64,000 nucleotides of DNA from assembly GCA_016932575.1 (NCBI GenBank), contig JAFGCO010000067.1, forward strand, positions 62,001-126,000, read 5' to 3'. Within the stretch, counting starts at the first letter, position 1. Each line of letters starts with the position of its first letter. This document shows positions 26,347 through 36,165 of the stretch, piece after piece. The notes below the pieces were generated by a model. That model saw only the letters and a list, made by a program, of their open reading frames with translations, was not told the origin of the DNA and ran no database searches. The stretch is from a bacterium. GTDB taxonomy: Bacteria > Zhuqueibacterota > QNDG01 > JAFGCO01. Made by a program: the position numbers and the translations under genes.

Positions 26347-28685
26347 CAGATATCCTCACTTTGATTTTTGGTCATTTCAGTTTCATACAGAGTGTCGATA
26401 TAGGCTTCATCGACCAGCACTTCACGGGACTTGCTTCCCTCAAACGGTCCCACAATGCCGGCATCTTCCAGTTCATCAATCAAACGACCGGCCCGTGCAT
26501 ATCCCACACGCAAACGACGCTGAAGCAAAGAAGCGGAAGCCTGATTATGGCGAACCACCAGCTTGGCCGCCTCCCAAAACAATTCATCCCTTTCCATACT
26601 CATATGGCCGGATTGTGATACCGAACGAACAGGAGCGCCTCCCTGCAGGCGGAAAAGCGCCTGCCTGGGCTGCTGTGCAATATGTGCAACCACCCGCTGC
26701 ACCTCCTCAGTGGTAACATAGGCGCCATGAATCCGAATCGGTTCCGGTACCCTGGAATTGAGAAAAAGCATATCGCCCCTTCCCAGCAATTTTTCAGCAC
26801 CATTCCGGTCAAGAATTGTACGTGAATCTGTTTTTGCAGCCACCTGAAAAGCGATCCGTGCCGGAAAATTGGCTTTGATAACACCGGTAATCACATCCAC
26901 TGAAGGCCGTTGCGTTGCCAGAATCAGATGAACGCCCACAGCGCGGGACATCTGGGCAAGTCTGGCAATCGGATCCTCAATTTCCCGCGCCCCGGTCAGC
27001 ATTAAATCAGCCAGTTCATCCACAACAAGAATAATATAGGGCAGTGTGGGAAGCACTTTTTCTCCATCCGGAGTTTGTATGCTCTGACCGGCCGCTGTCC
27101 TATTAAACTGTTGAATATTCCGGACGCCGACTTTGGCAAGAATACGATACCGCCGCTCCATTTCGGATTCCAGGCTGCGAAGGACAGCCACTGCGTTCTC
27201 CACAGTTGTAATCACTTCTTCATTAAGGTCATCCCGGGTTGTCAGATGATGGTTGCGTAATTTTTTAAAAAGATTCAGTTCCAATTTTTTTGGATCGATC
27301 AGCAGCAGCTTGACCTTATCCGGCGCCCACCTGTAGAGGATGCTCATTAAAATTGTATTTAAACATACCGATTTTCCGGATCCGGTGGCGCCGGCTACCA
27401 GCAGATGCGGCATTTGCGCCAAATCCGTAACATAGGGCTTCCCTTCAATGGTTTTCCCCAGAGCAACAGGCAGCTCATCATCGGATTTTTGAAAAGCCTT
27501 TGATGATAGTATTTCCCGTAACGTCACCATACTGGGTTTTTCATTGGGGATTTCAATGCCCACAGCAGCCTTTCCCGGAATTGGTGCCACAACCCGTACC
27601 CGTGTCGCCCGCATAACCAAAGCCAGATCATCCTGAATATTCAGGTATTTATTGACTTTTACACCCGGTGCGGGGCTGACCTCAAAACGGGTAATCACCG
27701 GTCCTGGTTGAATCCCGGTAACTGTGCTTTGTACATCGAATTCACGAAGTTTTTCTTCCAGAAAATGAGCCCGGCGTTCCAGGGCCTCACGATCAATCCG
27801 CTTATCGTCTTCGGCCGGGGGATGCAATAAATGCAAAGGTGGTGGATGGTATTCCCCCCCCGCGGGTGCCCTTTCCGGTCCGGGAGAGGTATTTGCCGCG
27901 GCCGGTTTCTTTATTTCCTGGGCAGCCGCGGATTGATCGATTTTTGAAACGTCTTCAGTTTTTCGAATTTTTCTGTCAGGCCTGGACGGAGGGGCTGTTT
28001 TCAAAGATTCCGCTGGCGAAACGGTTTCCGGTTCTGTGTGTATCGGTATTGATGAAGACCCTGCTTTCACAGGCGTTTTCATTTTTGCCCTCTTGCGCCG
28101 TTCTTTCTGTTTTTCAGTAATCCGGTACATGGAAGACCGTATGCTCTCCCGCAATCCCAGAACGGCTTCCCGCATACTCCATGATGTGGCTGTCAGTAAA
28201 AAGATGATTAGAAATGTAATCAGAACAATAAAACTTCCGACAGTCCCGAGATATTTGTAGAGATTCTCAGCAAAAAATAATCCCAGCAAGCCACTGAATC
28301 TCACTCCGTATTTACTTCCCTCCTCAGAAAGCGCTTCCGGCATGGCCAGCGCTGTGGACAGAAATATTCCCAGGGTTAAAAGATATACACTGATCCGCAA
28401 GAACGGCAGAAGCGCACGCTGCAAAAACAAGTACCACCCAAAAAGAAAAATCAGAACCGGAAAAATCAGACACGCATAGCCGATGGTATGCACATGCAAA
28501 TGGAAGGCAATCACAGCTCCGGCTTCTCCCACCCAGTTTTGAATCTGATCTCGTGATCCGCTGTTGGGAAAATCGGAAGGATGATATGAAATCAGGGCAA
28601 CGAAAATCAGCAGAGCCAGCATCATAATCCCGACGCCGAAGGCCTCCATTAAACGCCCCTGATTTCGACTGGTGTTATTCCCCAT
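26346..28685 (-). CDS. ftsK: DNA translocase FtsK/SpoIIIE
   Basis: 779 residues from the ATG at 28685, with GGGGG nine bases upstream. A longer frame would overlap comB and adds no family sequence. Four to five N-terminal spans anchor it at the septum. A proline- and charge-rich linker follows (about 190-300). The motor has Walker A GATGSGKSVCLN near residue 435 and Walker B ILVVDELADLM, with RPSVDVITGVIKANFPARIAF after. The C-terminal gamma domain (winged helix; SASLLQRRLRVGYARAGRL) reads KOPS-type sites. It pumps chromosome ends apart at division. The short linker is closer to SpoIIIE than to E. coli FtsK. Confidence 0.95.
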   Translation of the reverse strand: MGNNTSRNQGRLMEAFGVGIMMLALLIFVALISYHPSDFPNSGSRDQIQNWVGEAGAVIAFHLHVHTIGYACLIFPVLIFLFGWYLFLQRALLPFLRISVYLLTLGIFLSTALAMPEALSEEGSKYGVRFSGLLGLFFAENLYKYLGTVGSFIVLITFLIIFLLTATSWSMREAVLGLRESIRSSMYRITEKQKERRKRAKMKTPVKAGSSSIPIHTEPETVSPAESLKTAPPSRPDRKIRKTEDVSKIDQSAAAQEIKKPAAANTSPGPERAPAGGEYHPPPLHLLHPPAEDDKRIDREALERRAHFLEEKLREFDVQSTVTGIQPGPVITRFEVSPAPGVKVNKYLNIQDDLALVMRATRVRVVAPIPGKAAVGIEIPNEKPSMVTLREILSSKAFQKSDDELPVALGKTIEGKPYVTDLAQMPHLLVAGATGSGKSVCLNTILMSILYRWAPDKVKLLLIDPKKLELNLFKKLRNHHLTTRDDLNEEVITTVENAVAVLRSLESEMERRYRILAKVGVRNIQQFNRTAAGQSIQTPDGEKVLPTLPYIILVVDELADLMLTGAREIEDPIARLAQMSRAVGVHLILATQRPSVDVITGVIKANFPARIAFQVAAKTDSRTILDRNGAEKLLGRGDMLFLNSRVPEPIRIHGAYVTTEEVQRVVAHIAQQPRQALFRLQGGAPVRSVSQSGHMSMERDELFWEAAKLVVRHNQASASLLQRRLRVGYARAGRLIDELEDAGIVGPFEGSKSREVLVDEAYIDTLYETEMTKNQSEDI

Positions 28686-28704
28686 AGTGTTGTTCCCCCA
28701 CGGC

Positions 28705-29430
28705 TTAAGTCGCAACAAAAGCGCCTTGACTGAAAACAGGTATAATCGCAAAGCGGTTTCTCTGAGCACAAAAGGATATATCCCGGATAAATCCCAGTTC
28801 AATCAAATATCTGCCATGAAATGACAGCCGCATCATATTTTCCAGGTTGTCGGCATGAAGCAGATATAACTGCTCGGCTGCATATGCCGCATCGCTCGAT
28901 TCACACGGTTTTGATTCACGCTTCCGAATCCCGTGGACCAGCATGCCGGCATACACGGCATCCTCCAGAGAGAACCGGCCTTCCCGGCCAGCGCAGGCAA
29001 AAACCACATTGTTCTCTGTTTTGATAAGACAATCCGTTAATGCCTGTTCATTCACAATGCTTCCAATCATAACCCGTTCTGACTGTTTTGTCACCTTTGA
29101 TAAAAGTTGTGAACCATTGGTACTGCTAAATACCAAAGTTTTATTTTCAACCTGTTCGCGTGTATACTCCCACGGAGAATTTCCCAGATCAAATCCTCTG
29201 ATAATCAGTCCGTCTCGTTCACCGCAGAGCAGCACCTCATCTTGATCAAATTTCGTTTTTAATGCAAATGCTTCTTCCGGTGTACTGACCGGAATGACTT
29301 TTTCTGCACCGTGTGCCAGGGCTGTAATAATCGAAGTGGATGCGCGCAGCACATCGATCACCACAATAATCCGGTCGATGCTGAAACCGTCATCATAGTC
29401 ATCCGATGTGAATGTAACATCGATATCCAA
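28705..29430 (-). CDS. comB: 2-phosphosulfolactate phosphatase-like (ComB)
   Basis: 241 residues. TTG start at 29430 with AAGGA seven bases upstream; no ATG is in frame nearby and the N-terminus then aligns with the family (DIDVTFTSDD). Core motifs are IIVVIDVLRASTSIITALAHGA, CGERDGLIIRGFDLGNSP and LVFSSTNGSQ. ComB removes phosphate from 2-phosphosulfolactate in coenzyme M synthesis. Most bacterial homologues occur without that pathway, so here the product may be sulfolactate or something else. It precedes ftsK by 20 bases, behind its own promoter. Confidence 0.85.
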   Translation of the reverse strand: MDIDVTFTSDDYDDGFSIDRIIVVIDVLRASTSIITALAHGAEKVIPVSTPEEAFALKTKFDQDEVLLCGERDGLIIRGFDLGNSPWEYTREQVENKTLVFSSTNGSQLLSKVTKQSERVMIGSIVNEQALTDCLIKTENNVVFACAGREGRFSLEDAVYAGMLVHGIRKRESKPCESSDAAYAAEQLYLLHADNLENMMRLSFHGRYLIELGFIRDISFCAQRNRFAIIPVFSQGAFVAT

Positions 29431-29450
29431 GGTTCCGTCCTTGCATTTCC

Positions 29451-29479
29451 AATTTACTGAGCCAGATAAATATTGTCAA
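29451..29479 (-). promoter_or_regulatory. sigma70-type promoter for comB-ftsK-lolA
   Basis: On the minus strand TTGACA (29479-29474), a 17-base spacer, then TAAATT (29456-29451), about 20 bases before the TTG of comB. It follows directly after the gcvT terminator. Confidence 0.65.
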
Positions 29480-29490
29480 GATAGTTAAAT

Positions 29491-29515
29491 AAAAAAATAG
29501 GCACGTGTGTGCCTT
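29491..29515 (-). terminator. Rho-independent terminator of gcvT
   Basis: On the minus strand AGGCAC, a four-base loop and GTGCCT form a stem directly followed by TATTTTTTT. It lies about 50 bases after the gcvT stop. Confidence 0.75.
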
Positions 29516-29561
29516 GATATATTCCTGTCTTAAAAAAATGGTTCCGGCCAACACCCGGTGC

Positions 29562-30689
29562 TTATAAAAAATCAGCGATTTTTTTACGGGCGGTCAAAGG
29601 GACAAATGGCATCTCACAAATCATGCCGTTTAAGCTCAGGTCGCGTCCTGCCTGCCGGCACTCAATTTCTGTTCCAGCGGTTAAATGGTGCCCGGATTCG
29701 AGAAATCCGATAGGAATATTACCCAAAGTGGGAGAAAGCACGGCGCTGATAACCTTTCCCGCAAAATCGCCGTCGCAAAATACATCCCATCCCGGCATGG
29801 CTTTACGCGGACCCGTCAATCGAAACGGCACAACAAAACGCTTCAATCCCTTTTTGCGGGCTTTTAAAAGTGCTTCTTTACCGATAAACAGTTTTTCCCA
29901 ATCAAAGACAAACTCCCATTGATGCCCCAGTCCCACACAACCGGGCAGAATTTCATGACCATGGAGTGGCAAACCGGCCTCAATACGGAGGGTGTCTCTG
30001 GCACCCAGACCACAGGGCAGCAAACCATCCTCCCTGCCCTCTTCGAGTAAAAGATTCCATAAATGGACGCCATTGCCCACATCTGTATACAGCTCAAAAC
30101 CAATTTCTCCAGTATAGCCAGTCCGGGAAATCATGACAGGAACATGTTCAATATAAATATAGCTCAGTGCCCGGAAAAACTTCAATGATCCCAGCAAGTC
30201 CCGATCGATCCATTTTGAAAGTAATTTTGGAGATTTCGGGCCCTGAAGATCAATCTTAACGGTCTGGTGGCTGATATTCTCCAGCACCACATCACCGGGA
30301 GCATGCATTTTCAGCCAGTTCCAATCCTTTTGAACATTTGCTGCATTGACCACCAGCATCCAGCGCTCCTCGTTGAAGCGATAGAGAATACAGTCATCAA
30401 TCACCCCGCCTGATTCATTCAGCATGAAATTGTAGAGCGCCTGACCATCAGTGATACGATCAACATGGTTGGTAAGAATATAGGAGAGATAGGGTTTGGC
30501 GCCTTTCCCTGTAATTTCAAATTCGCCCATATGACAGATATCAAACAGACCACACGCCTGCCGTGTGGCATGATGTTCCCGGCTCTGACCTGTCGGATAC
30601 CACAGTGGCAGCATCCATCCGGAAAAATTGACCATCTTCGCGCCTAATTGAACATGCGTTTGAAAAAGGGGAGTCTTGTGAGCATGCAT
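29562..30689 (-). CDS. gcvT: aminomethyltransferase (glycine cleavage T protein)
   Basis: 375 residues, full length. Takes the aminomethyl group from lipoyl H-protein to tetrahydrofolate, giving methylene-THF and ammonia. Seen: MVNFSGWMLPLWY near the N-terminus, CGLFDICHMGEFEI, then SRTGYTGEIGFELY around residue 200 and LPCGLGARDTLRIEAGLPLHGHEI, which contain the folate-binding aspartate and arginines. The C-terminal barrel has VISAVLSPTLG. No gcvH or gcvP is adjacent. It is transcribed alone between its own promoter and terminator. Confidence 0.9.
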   Translation of the reverse strand: MHAHKTPLFQTHVQLGAKMVNFSGWMLPLWYPTGQSREHHATRQACGLFDICHMGEFEITGKGAKPYLSYILTNHVDRITDGQALYNFMLNESGGVIDDCILYRFNEERWMLVVNAANVQKDWNWLKMHAPGDVVLENISHQTVKIDLQGPKSPKLLSKWIDRDLLGSLKFFRALSYIYIEHVPVMISRTGYTGEIGFELYTDVGNGVHLWNLLLEEGREDGLLPCGLGARDTLRIEAGLPLHGHEILPGCVGLGHQWEFVFDWEKLFIGKEALLKARKKGLKRFVVPFRLTGPRKAMPGWDVFCDGDFAGKVISAVLSPTLGNIPIGFLESGHHLTAGTEIECRQAGRDLSLNGMICEMPFVPLTARKKIADFL

Positions 30690-30719
30690 TGTCGGCCCGT
30701 ATTTAAGTTTGAATAATTA

Positions 30720-30748
30720 AATGTACTTAAATTTGGAGAGCTTGTCAA
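30720..30748 (-). promoter_or_regulatory. sigma70-type promoter for gcvT
   Basis: On the minus strand TTGACA (30748-30743), 17-base spacer, TACATT (30725-30720), about 30 bases before the gcvT ATG. The -35 is perfect, the -10 matches at four of six bases. Confidence 0.55.
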
Positions 30749-30749
30749 C

Positions 30750-31829
30750 TTATTTATGGATAATTCCGACAATATCATTGTATACCACAAATACCATCAA
30801 TCCGAGAATCAGCATCATGCCGATTTGCTGAACCACAAGCTTCGTTTTTACAGAAACCGTTCTCTGTGTAACTGCCTCAAGATGGATAAACACAAGATGC
30901 CCGCCATCCAGAACGGGAATGGGCAGCAGGTTCAGAAGTCCCAGATTAATCCCGATAAAGGCCATAAAAGCCAGCAAATTCGAAAATCCTGATTTTGCAG
31001 TTTCTCCGGCCATCTCCGCGATCTTCACCGGTCCGGCCAAAGACCGGATGGATTCTTTTCCTGTTAATAATCGTTTCCATGAGGTAAAAAACAACCTGCA
31101 ATTGACAACGAACAATCCGGATCCGTATTTTAGGGCTTTGAAAAAACCAACATCCACATGGATGGTCTGCTGCCTGATACCGATCAGGCCCACCGAATCC
31201 GGCTCCATGTTCCGGTTTATGATCGGGGATTTTCGAGGGATAATTACAGCCTGAAAGAGCGAATCGTTTCTTTCCCATGAAAATGCAAGCGGCTGCCCGA
31301 CGGAAGGGTGCACTATTTCCGCCAGGGCTTCAAAATCAGTTACCCCTTCATGATTCACTTTCACAATTTTATCCCCTGTCCGCATACCCGCCTCATAAGC
31401 AGCACCGCCATCCATGACTTCCACCGTGCCGTTCCAGGATTCCGGCACATCTTCAATGCCCTGAATCCATATCAATCCCCAAAATATGAAAAAAGCCAGC
31501 AGAAGATTCATAGCTGAGCCCGCACAAACCACAATCACTTTCTGAACCCAGGGACGTGACCGGAACTCCCAGGGCTGTGGTGGACCCTCCAGAAAATTCG
31601 TATCCATACTTTCATCCACCATGCCTGCAATCTTTGCATAACCCCCAATGGGAATGGCTGAAATACAATAATCCGTTTCCCCGATCTTTTTGCCGAATAA
31701 CCGGGGCGGAAATCCGAGAGAAAACCGATCTACCCTGATTTTAAACAATTTTGCAGCCAGCAAATGGCCGAACTCATGGACAAAAACCAGCACACCTAAA
31801 ACAAAAACTGTCGATAGAATTGTAACCAT
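30750..31829 (-). CDS. rseP: RseP-family site-2 zinc metalloprotease
   Basis: 359 residues. The zinc site HEFGH is at residues 18-22 in the first span and the second motif is NLLPIPVLDGGH near residue 305. One PDZ domain (about 115-190, GGAAYEAGMRTGDKIV) lies between; E. coli RseP (450 residues) has two, so this is the shorter form common outside Proteobacteria. It cuts single-span proteins within the inner membrane, such as anti-sigma factors or leftover signal peptides. GAGG seven bases before the ATG supports the start. Placed after dxr, as in many genomes. Confidence 0.93.
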   Translation of the reverse strand: MVTILSTVFVLGVLVFVHEFGHLLAAKLFKIRVDRFSLGFPPRLFGKKIGETDYCISAIPIGGYAKIAGMVDESMDTNFLEGPPQPWEFRSRPWVQKVIVVCAGSAMNLLLAFFIFWGLIWIQGIEDVPESWNGTVEVMDGGAAYEAGMRTGDKIVKVNHEGVTDFEALAEIVHPSVGQPLAFSWERNDSLFQAVIIPRKSPIINRNMEPDSVGLIGIRQQTIHVDVGFFKALKYGSGLFVVNCRLFFTSWKRLLTGKESIRSLAGPVKIAEMAGETAKSGFSNLLAFMAFIGINLGLLNLLPIPVLDGGHLVFIHLEAVTQRTVSVKTKLVVQQIGMMLILGLMVFVVYNDIVGIIHK

Positions 31830-31924
31830 ATAAAAACCTCATTGACTACATTTGAAAATTCCTGAAACTGTGTATGTACATTTTATCAGCCACTCTTTAT
31901 TTTCTGCCCGATCCCGGAAATCCC

Positions 31925-33085
31925 CTATTTCATCAGACGAATGAATCCCTGAACAGTATCACGCGCTTCCTGATCCGCATTAATTATCTGTTCCAGACTC
32001 GGATTATCGATCTTCTGATGTCGATTCAACGCTTCCATGATACATTCTGTAATCTGCGTAAATTCGATTTTTCGATCTAAAAACGCCTTAACAGCCGCTT
32101 CATCCGCGCCGTTGAATACTGCCGGAGCGGTCCCTCCGGTCTCCAATACCTGATAAGCCAGTTTAAGCGCCGGAAAACGATCCGGGTCTGGCGGAATCAT
32201 TTCCAGCCGGTAAAGCTTCGATATATCAAGACTTCCAAAAGGCAGACCCAATCTGTCAGGCCATGAGAGGGCATAGGCAATCGGGACCCGCATATCCGGG
32301 ACACTGAGCTGAGCCTTCAGTGAACCGTCGACAAACTCAACCATGGAATGCAGAATGGATTGTGGATGAATAACCACTTCGATTTGCTCCGGGGATACGC
32401 CAAACAGCCATCGTGCTTCTATAATCTCCAGGGCTTTGTTGATCATTGTTGCTGAATCAATGGTTATCTTTGCGCCCATGTCCCAATTCGGATGGGCAAG
32501 TGCCTCTTTGACTGTAACATGTTTTAATTCATCCAGAGACCGACTGCGGAATGGTCCGCCCGATGCGGTCAGAATGAGACGCCGAATTGATTCGGGAGAT
32601 TCCCCCTGCAGGCATTGAAAAATAGCGCTGTGTTCACTGTCCACCGGAATCAGCTTGACATGACGGTTCCTCAATAAGCTGTTAATCAAATCTCCGGCCA
32701 TCACCAGCACTTCCTTATTGGCCAAAGCAATATTTACGCCGGCCTGAATGGCATTCACGGTACAGGTCAGGCCGACTGCACCCACCAATCCATTGACCAC
32801 CATATCTTCAGAACCGGACGATGCCGATGTGATCAACGCTTCCGGACCCGTTTCCAGTCGCACGTCCATATCATGAAATCTGGAATGCCATCCGGATTCG
32901 ACTTCTCCGGTGAGAATGACACAACTTGGCCTGAACTCTTTTGCCTGATTAAAAATGATCTCGGCATTTTTGTGGGCCACCAGATTGACGATTTTAAATC
33001 TTTCTGGATGCTGCCTTACCACATCCAGGGTCTGGGTGCCGATAGAACCGGTGGATCCCCAAATTGATATACGTTTTTTATTCAT
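31925..33085 (-). CDS. dxr: 1-deoxy-D-xylulose 5-phosphate reductoisomerase
   Basis: 386 residues, full length. Makes 2-C-methyl-D-erythritol 4-phosphate with NADPH in the MEP isoprenoid pathway. NADPH site SIWGSTGSIGTQTLDVV at residues 7-23; active-site segments ALANKEVLVMAGDL, PVDSEHSAIFQCL (metal-binding D and E) and LTASGGPFRSRSL; the C-terminal PVFNGADEAAVKAFL is typical. Same minus-strand run as rseP downstream and the lpx genes upstream; uppS, which uses the isoprenoids, is also on this strand. Confidence 0.96.
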   Translation of the reverse strand: MNKKRISIWGSTGSIGTQTLDVVRQHPERFKIVNLVAHKNAEIIFNQAKEFRPSCVILTGEVESGWHSRFHDMDVRLETGPEALITSASSGSEDMVVNGLVGAVGLTCTVNAIQAGVNIALANKEVLVMAGDLINSLLRNRHVKLIPVDSEHSAIFQCLQGESPESIRRLILTASGGPFRSRSLDELKHVTVKEALAHPNWDMGAKITIDSATMINKALEIIEARWLFGVSPEQIEVVIHPQSILHSMVEFVDGSLKAQLSVPDMRVPIAYALSWPDRLGLPFGSLDISKLYRLEMIPPDPDRFPALKLAYQVLETGGTAPAVFNGADEAAVKAFLDRKIEFTQITECIMEALNRHQKIDNPSLEQIINADQEARDTVQGFIRLMK

Positions 33086-33158
33086 AAAAGAAATTGACGG
33101 TACGCCGTTCGTATTCTGAAATTAATCCTTATTATTTAATAATAATCAAAATGCCCCT

Positions 33159-33986
33159 TTATTCAGTATTTTTCAGAACCGAGAACCTGTATTGCCGTTT
33201 CTCGATCTCATACAATTCATCTGAGCTCATTGTTTTATCCTCAAACCGAATGCCCAGGATCCCGGCCATCTCTTCTTTTAAAGCCGCGGCGATCGTTTCA
33301 TGATCGGGGATTGAATCGACCCATTCACTGATACAGGTGGTCTTTTCAGATATTTCCATTCTCATGTTCTGCACATCGTTATCGGATAATCCCTTCATAT
33401 AGCAGAACAAATGCTGATGCGCCGGCCCGATCAGGATTGAACCATGTTGAAGAACTCCCGTGGGCATGCGTCGCTGGGCGCTGCCGACCAGTTTTTTACC
33501 ATGAATAACGATTTCATGTAACGAGGCGGCTGCAAAACAACTGGCGGATATTTTGGTCGAATAATGTTTCTTCAAATTAACGGACCGTTTCTGAAAAGAT
33601 GCGGGAACACCCAGCCTGCGCAATCCATTCGCCAGTCCGTAACTTAATCTGTGATATGTCTCAGTGGCAGAGGCCGCAATTGCATGATCCCGAGGGAGTA
33701 TTACGGAATAGGTCATCTCTTCCGCATGAAAAACCGCCCGCCCGCCAGTCTGTCTGCGCACCACATCGACACCTGATTCCCGGCACCGCACCAAATCGAT
33801 ACACTCAGCATCCTGATGATACCCCAGAGAAATGCACCATGGCTTCCATTGATACACCCGCATAACCGGCTGACAGATCTCCGCCATCCGTTCCGTTAAA
33901 AACTGATCAGCCGCCATATTCCAGGCGCCGTCTTTAGAACCATTGTCCAGCCATCGCCAGAGGCTATCGGATAATACCGCGTTCAC
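33159..33986 (-). CDS. octanoyl/lipoyl-protein transferase (LipM/LplA family)
   Basis: 275 residues, biotin/lipoate ligase fold. Motifs: WKPWCISLGYHQ, RRQTGGRAVFH followed by EEMTYSVI, and CFAAASLHEIVIHGKKLVGSAQRR-type, in which the cysteine before the AAAS loop matches the acyl-carrying cysteine of LipM. H-G-S-I-L (QHGSILIG) follows. It probably moves octanoyl from ACP to H-protein or E2 domains; an ATP-dependent ligase role is less likely because of the cysteine. The start overlaps the end of lpxA by 23 bases. Confidence 0.8.
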   Translation of the reverse strand: MNAVLSDSLWRWLDNGSKDGAWNMAADQFLTERMAEICQPVMRVYQWKPWCISLGYHQDAECIDLVRCRESGVDVVRRQTGGRAVFHAEEMTYSVILPRDHAIAASATETYHRLSYGLANGLRRLGVPASFQKRSVNLKKHYSTKISASCFAAASLHEIVIHGKKLVGSAQRRMPTGVLQHGSILIGPAHQHLFCYMKGLSDNDVQNMRMEISEKTTCISEWVDSIPDHETIAAALKEEMAGILGIRFEDKTMSSDELYEIEKRQYRFSVLKNTE

Positions 33987-34737
33987 TTTTTTCTACAAAT
34001 TTCAATACAGTTTCAATTTCAGGGATGGAAGGTACCTCAGACCGAATCGCCTTCAGCGCTTGAGATCGGTTCATATTGGATTTGTAAAGCAGGCGATAAC
34101 ATGTATGCAGGGCCCGGATTGTTTCCTTATCAAATCCCCGGCGCTTCAATCCGGTGATATTCAGGCCCTTATATCCTAAAGGTTCTCCTGCAGCTAAAAT
34201 ATAAGGAGGCACATCCTGCGGAACCCGGTAACCACCGCCTATAAACGCATGCTGACCGATCGTGCAAAATTGATGCACGGGTACCAGACCGCCAAGAATA
34301 ACATAATCCTCAATGGTGACATGTCCGGCAAGCTGGACACCATTCGCCAGAATGACATAATTCCCGATAAAACAATCATGGGCGACATGCGTATAGGCCA
34401 TGATAAAAGAGCCTTCACCGATCAATGTTTTGCCCCGGTCTGCGGTGCCGCGATTGAGATCAGCATATTCCCGGATAACTGTGTTATCGCCAATTTCCAG
34501 CGTGGTTTTTTCGCCTCTGAATTTTAAATCCTGCGGCTGGGTGGAAATCACCGCGCCATGGTGGATTGCACAATTACAGCCGATACGGGCTCCGCCAGCA
34601 ACCAGTACATGAGAATGAATCCGACTCCCTGCAGCGATCTTCACATCCCCTTCGATGATAGTAAAAGGGCCGACTTCAACATCGTTGTCCAGGTCGGCTT
34701 TGCTATCGACAATCGCAGTCGGATGGATTTTTGGCAA
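33964..34737 (-). CDS. lpxA: UDP-N-acetylglucosamine acyltransferase
   Basis: 257 residues. TTG start at 34737 with AGGAG seven bases upstream; the protein then begins PKIHPTAIVD as the family does. Hexapeptide left-handed helix to about residue 190 with HHGAVISTQPQDLKF, DNTVIREYADLNRGT and MAYTHVAHDCFIGN (catalytic histidine), then the helical C-terminus GLKRRGFDKETIRAL. Adds a 3-hydroxyacyl chain to UDP-GlcNAc, the first step of lipid A. Directly follows lpxC-fabZ. Confidence 0.96.
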   Translation of the reverse strand: MPKIHPTAIVDSKADLDNDVEVGPFTIIEGDVKIAAGSRIHSHVLVAGGARIGCNCAIHHGAVISTQPQDLKFRGEKTTLEIGDNTVIREYADLNRGTADRGKTLIGEGSFIMAYTHVAHDCFIGNYVILANGVQLAGHVTIEDYVILGGLVPVHQFCTIGQHAFIGGGYRVPQDVPPYILAAGEPLGYKGLNITGLKRRGFDKETIRALHTCYRLLYKSNMNRSQALKAIRSEVPSIPEIETVLKFVEKSERGIIR

Positions 34738-34764
34738 CAGAATTCTCCTGAAGGTTTATTTATT

Positions 34765-36165
34765 TTATCGATCGACAATCATGGCCATCATTTCAGCTTC
34801 GCAGACCAGATCATTATCAACATAGGCCCGGCCTATCATCTTGCATGAATTTTTACGGAGACGAATTTGTTCGATTTCCAGTTGAAGCTGGTCGCCGGGC
34901 AGCACCGGCCTTCGAAATCTTACGCCGTCAACGCCCATAAAATAGGCTACCTTCTCCTCGGGATTATCCAACGCATCCAAAATAAGAATAGAACCGGTCT
35001 GGGCCATCGCCTCAACAATCAACACACCGGGCATAATCGGGTGATTGGGGAAATGCCCCATAAAATAAGGTTCGTTCATTGTGACATTTTTAATGCCGAT
35101 GACCCGTTCTCCCGGGACCAGATCGACAATTTTATCCACCAGAAGAAATGGATACCGGTGCGGCAGTATTCTTTCAATGGCATTGATGTCCAAGAGCGCA
35201 CCCTGATGCGCCTTGGTCTTCTGATAACGGCTGGTCAGCTGCTTTTTCTTATAAATCTTCCTGATCTCTTTAACCAGAGAAACGTGCGCGGCATGGCCGG
35301 ACCGGGCTGCCATCACATGCGCTTTCAGAGGCACACCCAGCAAGGCCAGATCTCCGATTAAATCCAGGGTTTTGTGTCTCACCGGTTCATTGTAGAAACG
35401 CAGTTCTTTTCCGCCAAGAATGCCATTCGTGCCTAAAACCACATCGTCATGATTCAACTCGAAACGTGCCGCAAGGTCTCTCAGCTCATTCTTCGACAAT
35501 TCCCGGTCTACGATCACCACGGCGTTTTCCAGATCGCCTCCCTGTATCAGCCCCTGATCATGAAGCACCTCAACCTCATGTAAAAAACAAAAAGTCCTGG
35601 CAGGCGCAAATTCACGAACAAATTCATCGGTTAACGAATACATGGATGTGTATTGTGTTCCCAGAGCCGGATTTTGATAGTCCACCATAAATGTGATGCG
35701 CAGCTCATCCGAAGGGAACACCACCATATCAATGCCTTTTTCCTTATCGGAAAAAGTGATGGTCTCGTTAATCACCAAAAAATCTTTGGGTGAATTCTGT
35801 TCTTTGAACCCGGCTTTTTGCAGGATTTCAACAAACGGCATCGCACTTCCATCCCCCACAGGCGGTTCATTGCCGTCTACTTCAACGATACAGTTATCTA
35901 TTTCCAGGCCGTACAGCGCCGCCAGAACGTGTTCTACCTGGCGGATATGCACATCACCGATACCGATTGTTGTGTCTCGGCTGTTATCGACCACATGATC
36001 AATGTCTGCGGGGATTTCCGGAGCATCTTTAATGTCCACGCGTTTGAACAATATACCCGTATTCTGAGAGGAGGGATGAAAAGTGACCGTGGTTTTACCC
36101 CCTGTGTGTAATCCTTTTCCGGACAGGGAAACCGGCTTTGATATTGTACGCTGATATTCTAACAT
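34765..36165 (-). CDS. lpxC-fabZ: fused LpxC deacetylase - FabZ dehydratase
   Basis: 466 residues. The LpxC half (about 1-305) has the zinc ligands in RQVEHVLAALYG and VRHKTLDLIGDL and removes acetyl from UDP-3-O-acyl-GlcNAc, the committed lipid A step. The FabZ half (about 320-466) has ILPHRYPFLLVDKI with the catalytic histidine and MGHFPNHPIMPGVLIVEAMAQ; it dehydrates 3-hydroxyacyl-ACP. Both enzymes compete for hydroxyacyl-ACP, so the fusion may balance membranes and lipid A. The fusion is known from Bacteroidota/Chlorobiota and relatives, and is a lineage marker. Its start overlaps lpxD by 7 bases. Confidence 0.96.
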   Translation of the reverse strand: MLEYQRTISKPVSLSGKGLHTGGKTTVTFHPSSQNTGILFKRVDIKDAPEIPADIDHVVDNSRDTTIGIGDVHIRQVEHVLAALYGLEIDNCIVEVDGNEPPVGDGSAMPFVEILQKAGFKEQNSPKDFLVINETITFSDKEKGIDMVVFPSDELRITFMVDYQNPALGTQYTSMYSLTDEFVREFAPARTFCFLHEVEVLHDQGLIQGGDLENAVVIVDRELSKNELRDLAARFELNHDDVVLGTNGILGGKELRFYNEPVRHKTLDLIGDLALLGVPLKAHVMAARSGHAAHVSLVKEIRKIYKKKQLTSRYQKTKAHQGALLDINAIERILPHRYPFLLVDKIVDLVPGERVIGIKNVTMNEPYFMGHFPNHPIMPGVLIVEAMAQTGSILILDALDNPEEKVAYFMGVDGVRFRRPVLPGDQLQLEIEQIRLRKNSCKMIGRAYVDNDLVCEAEMMAMIVDR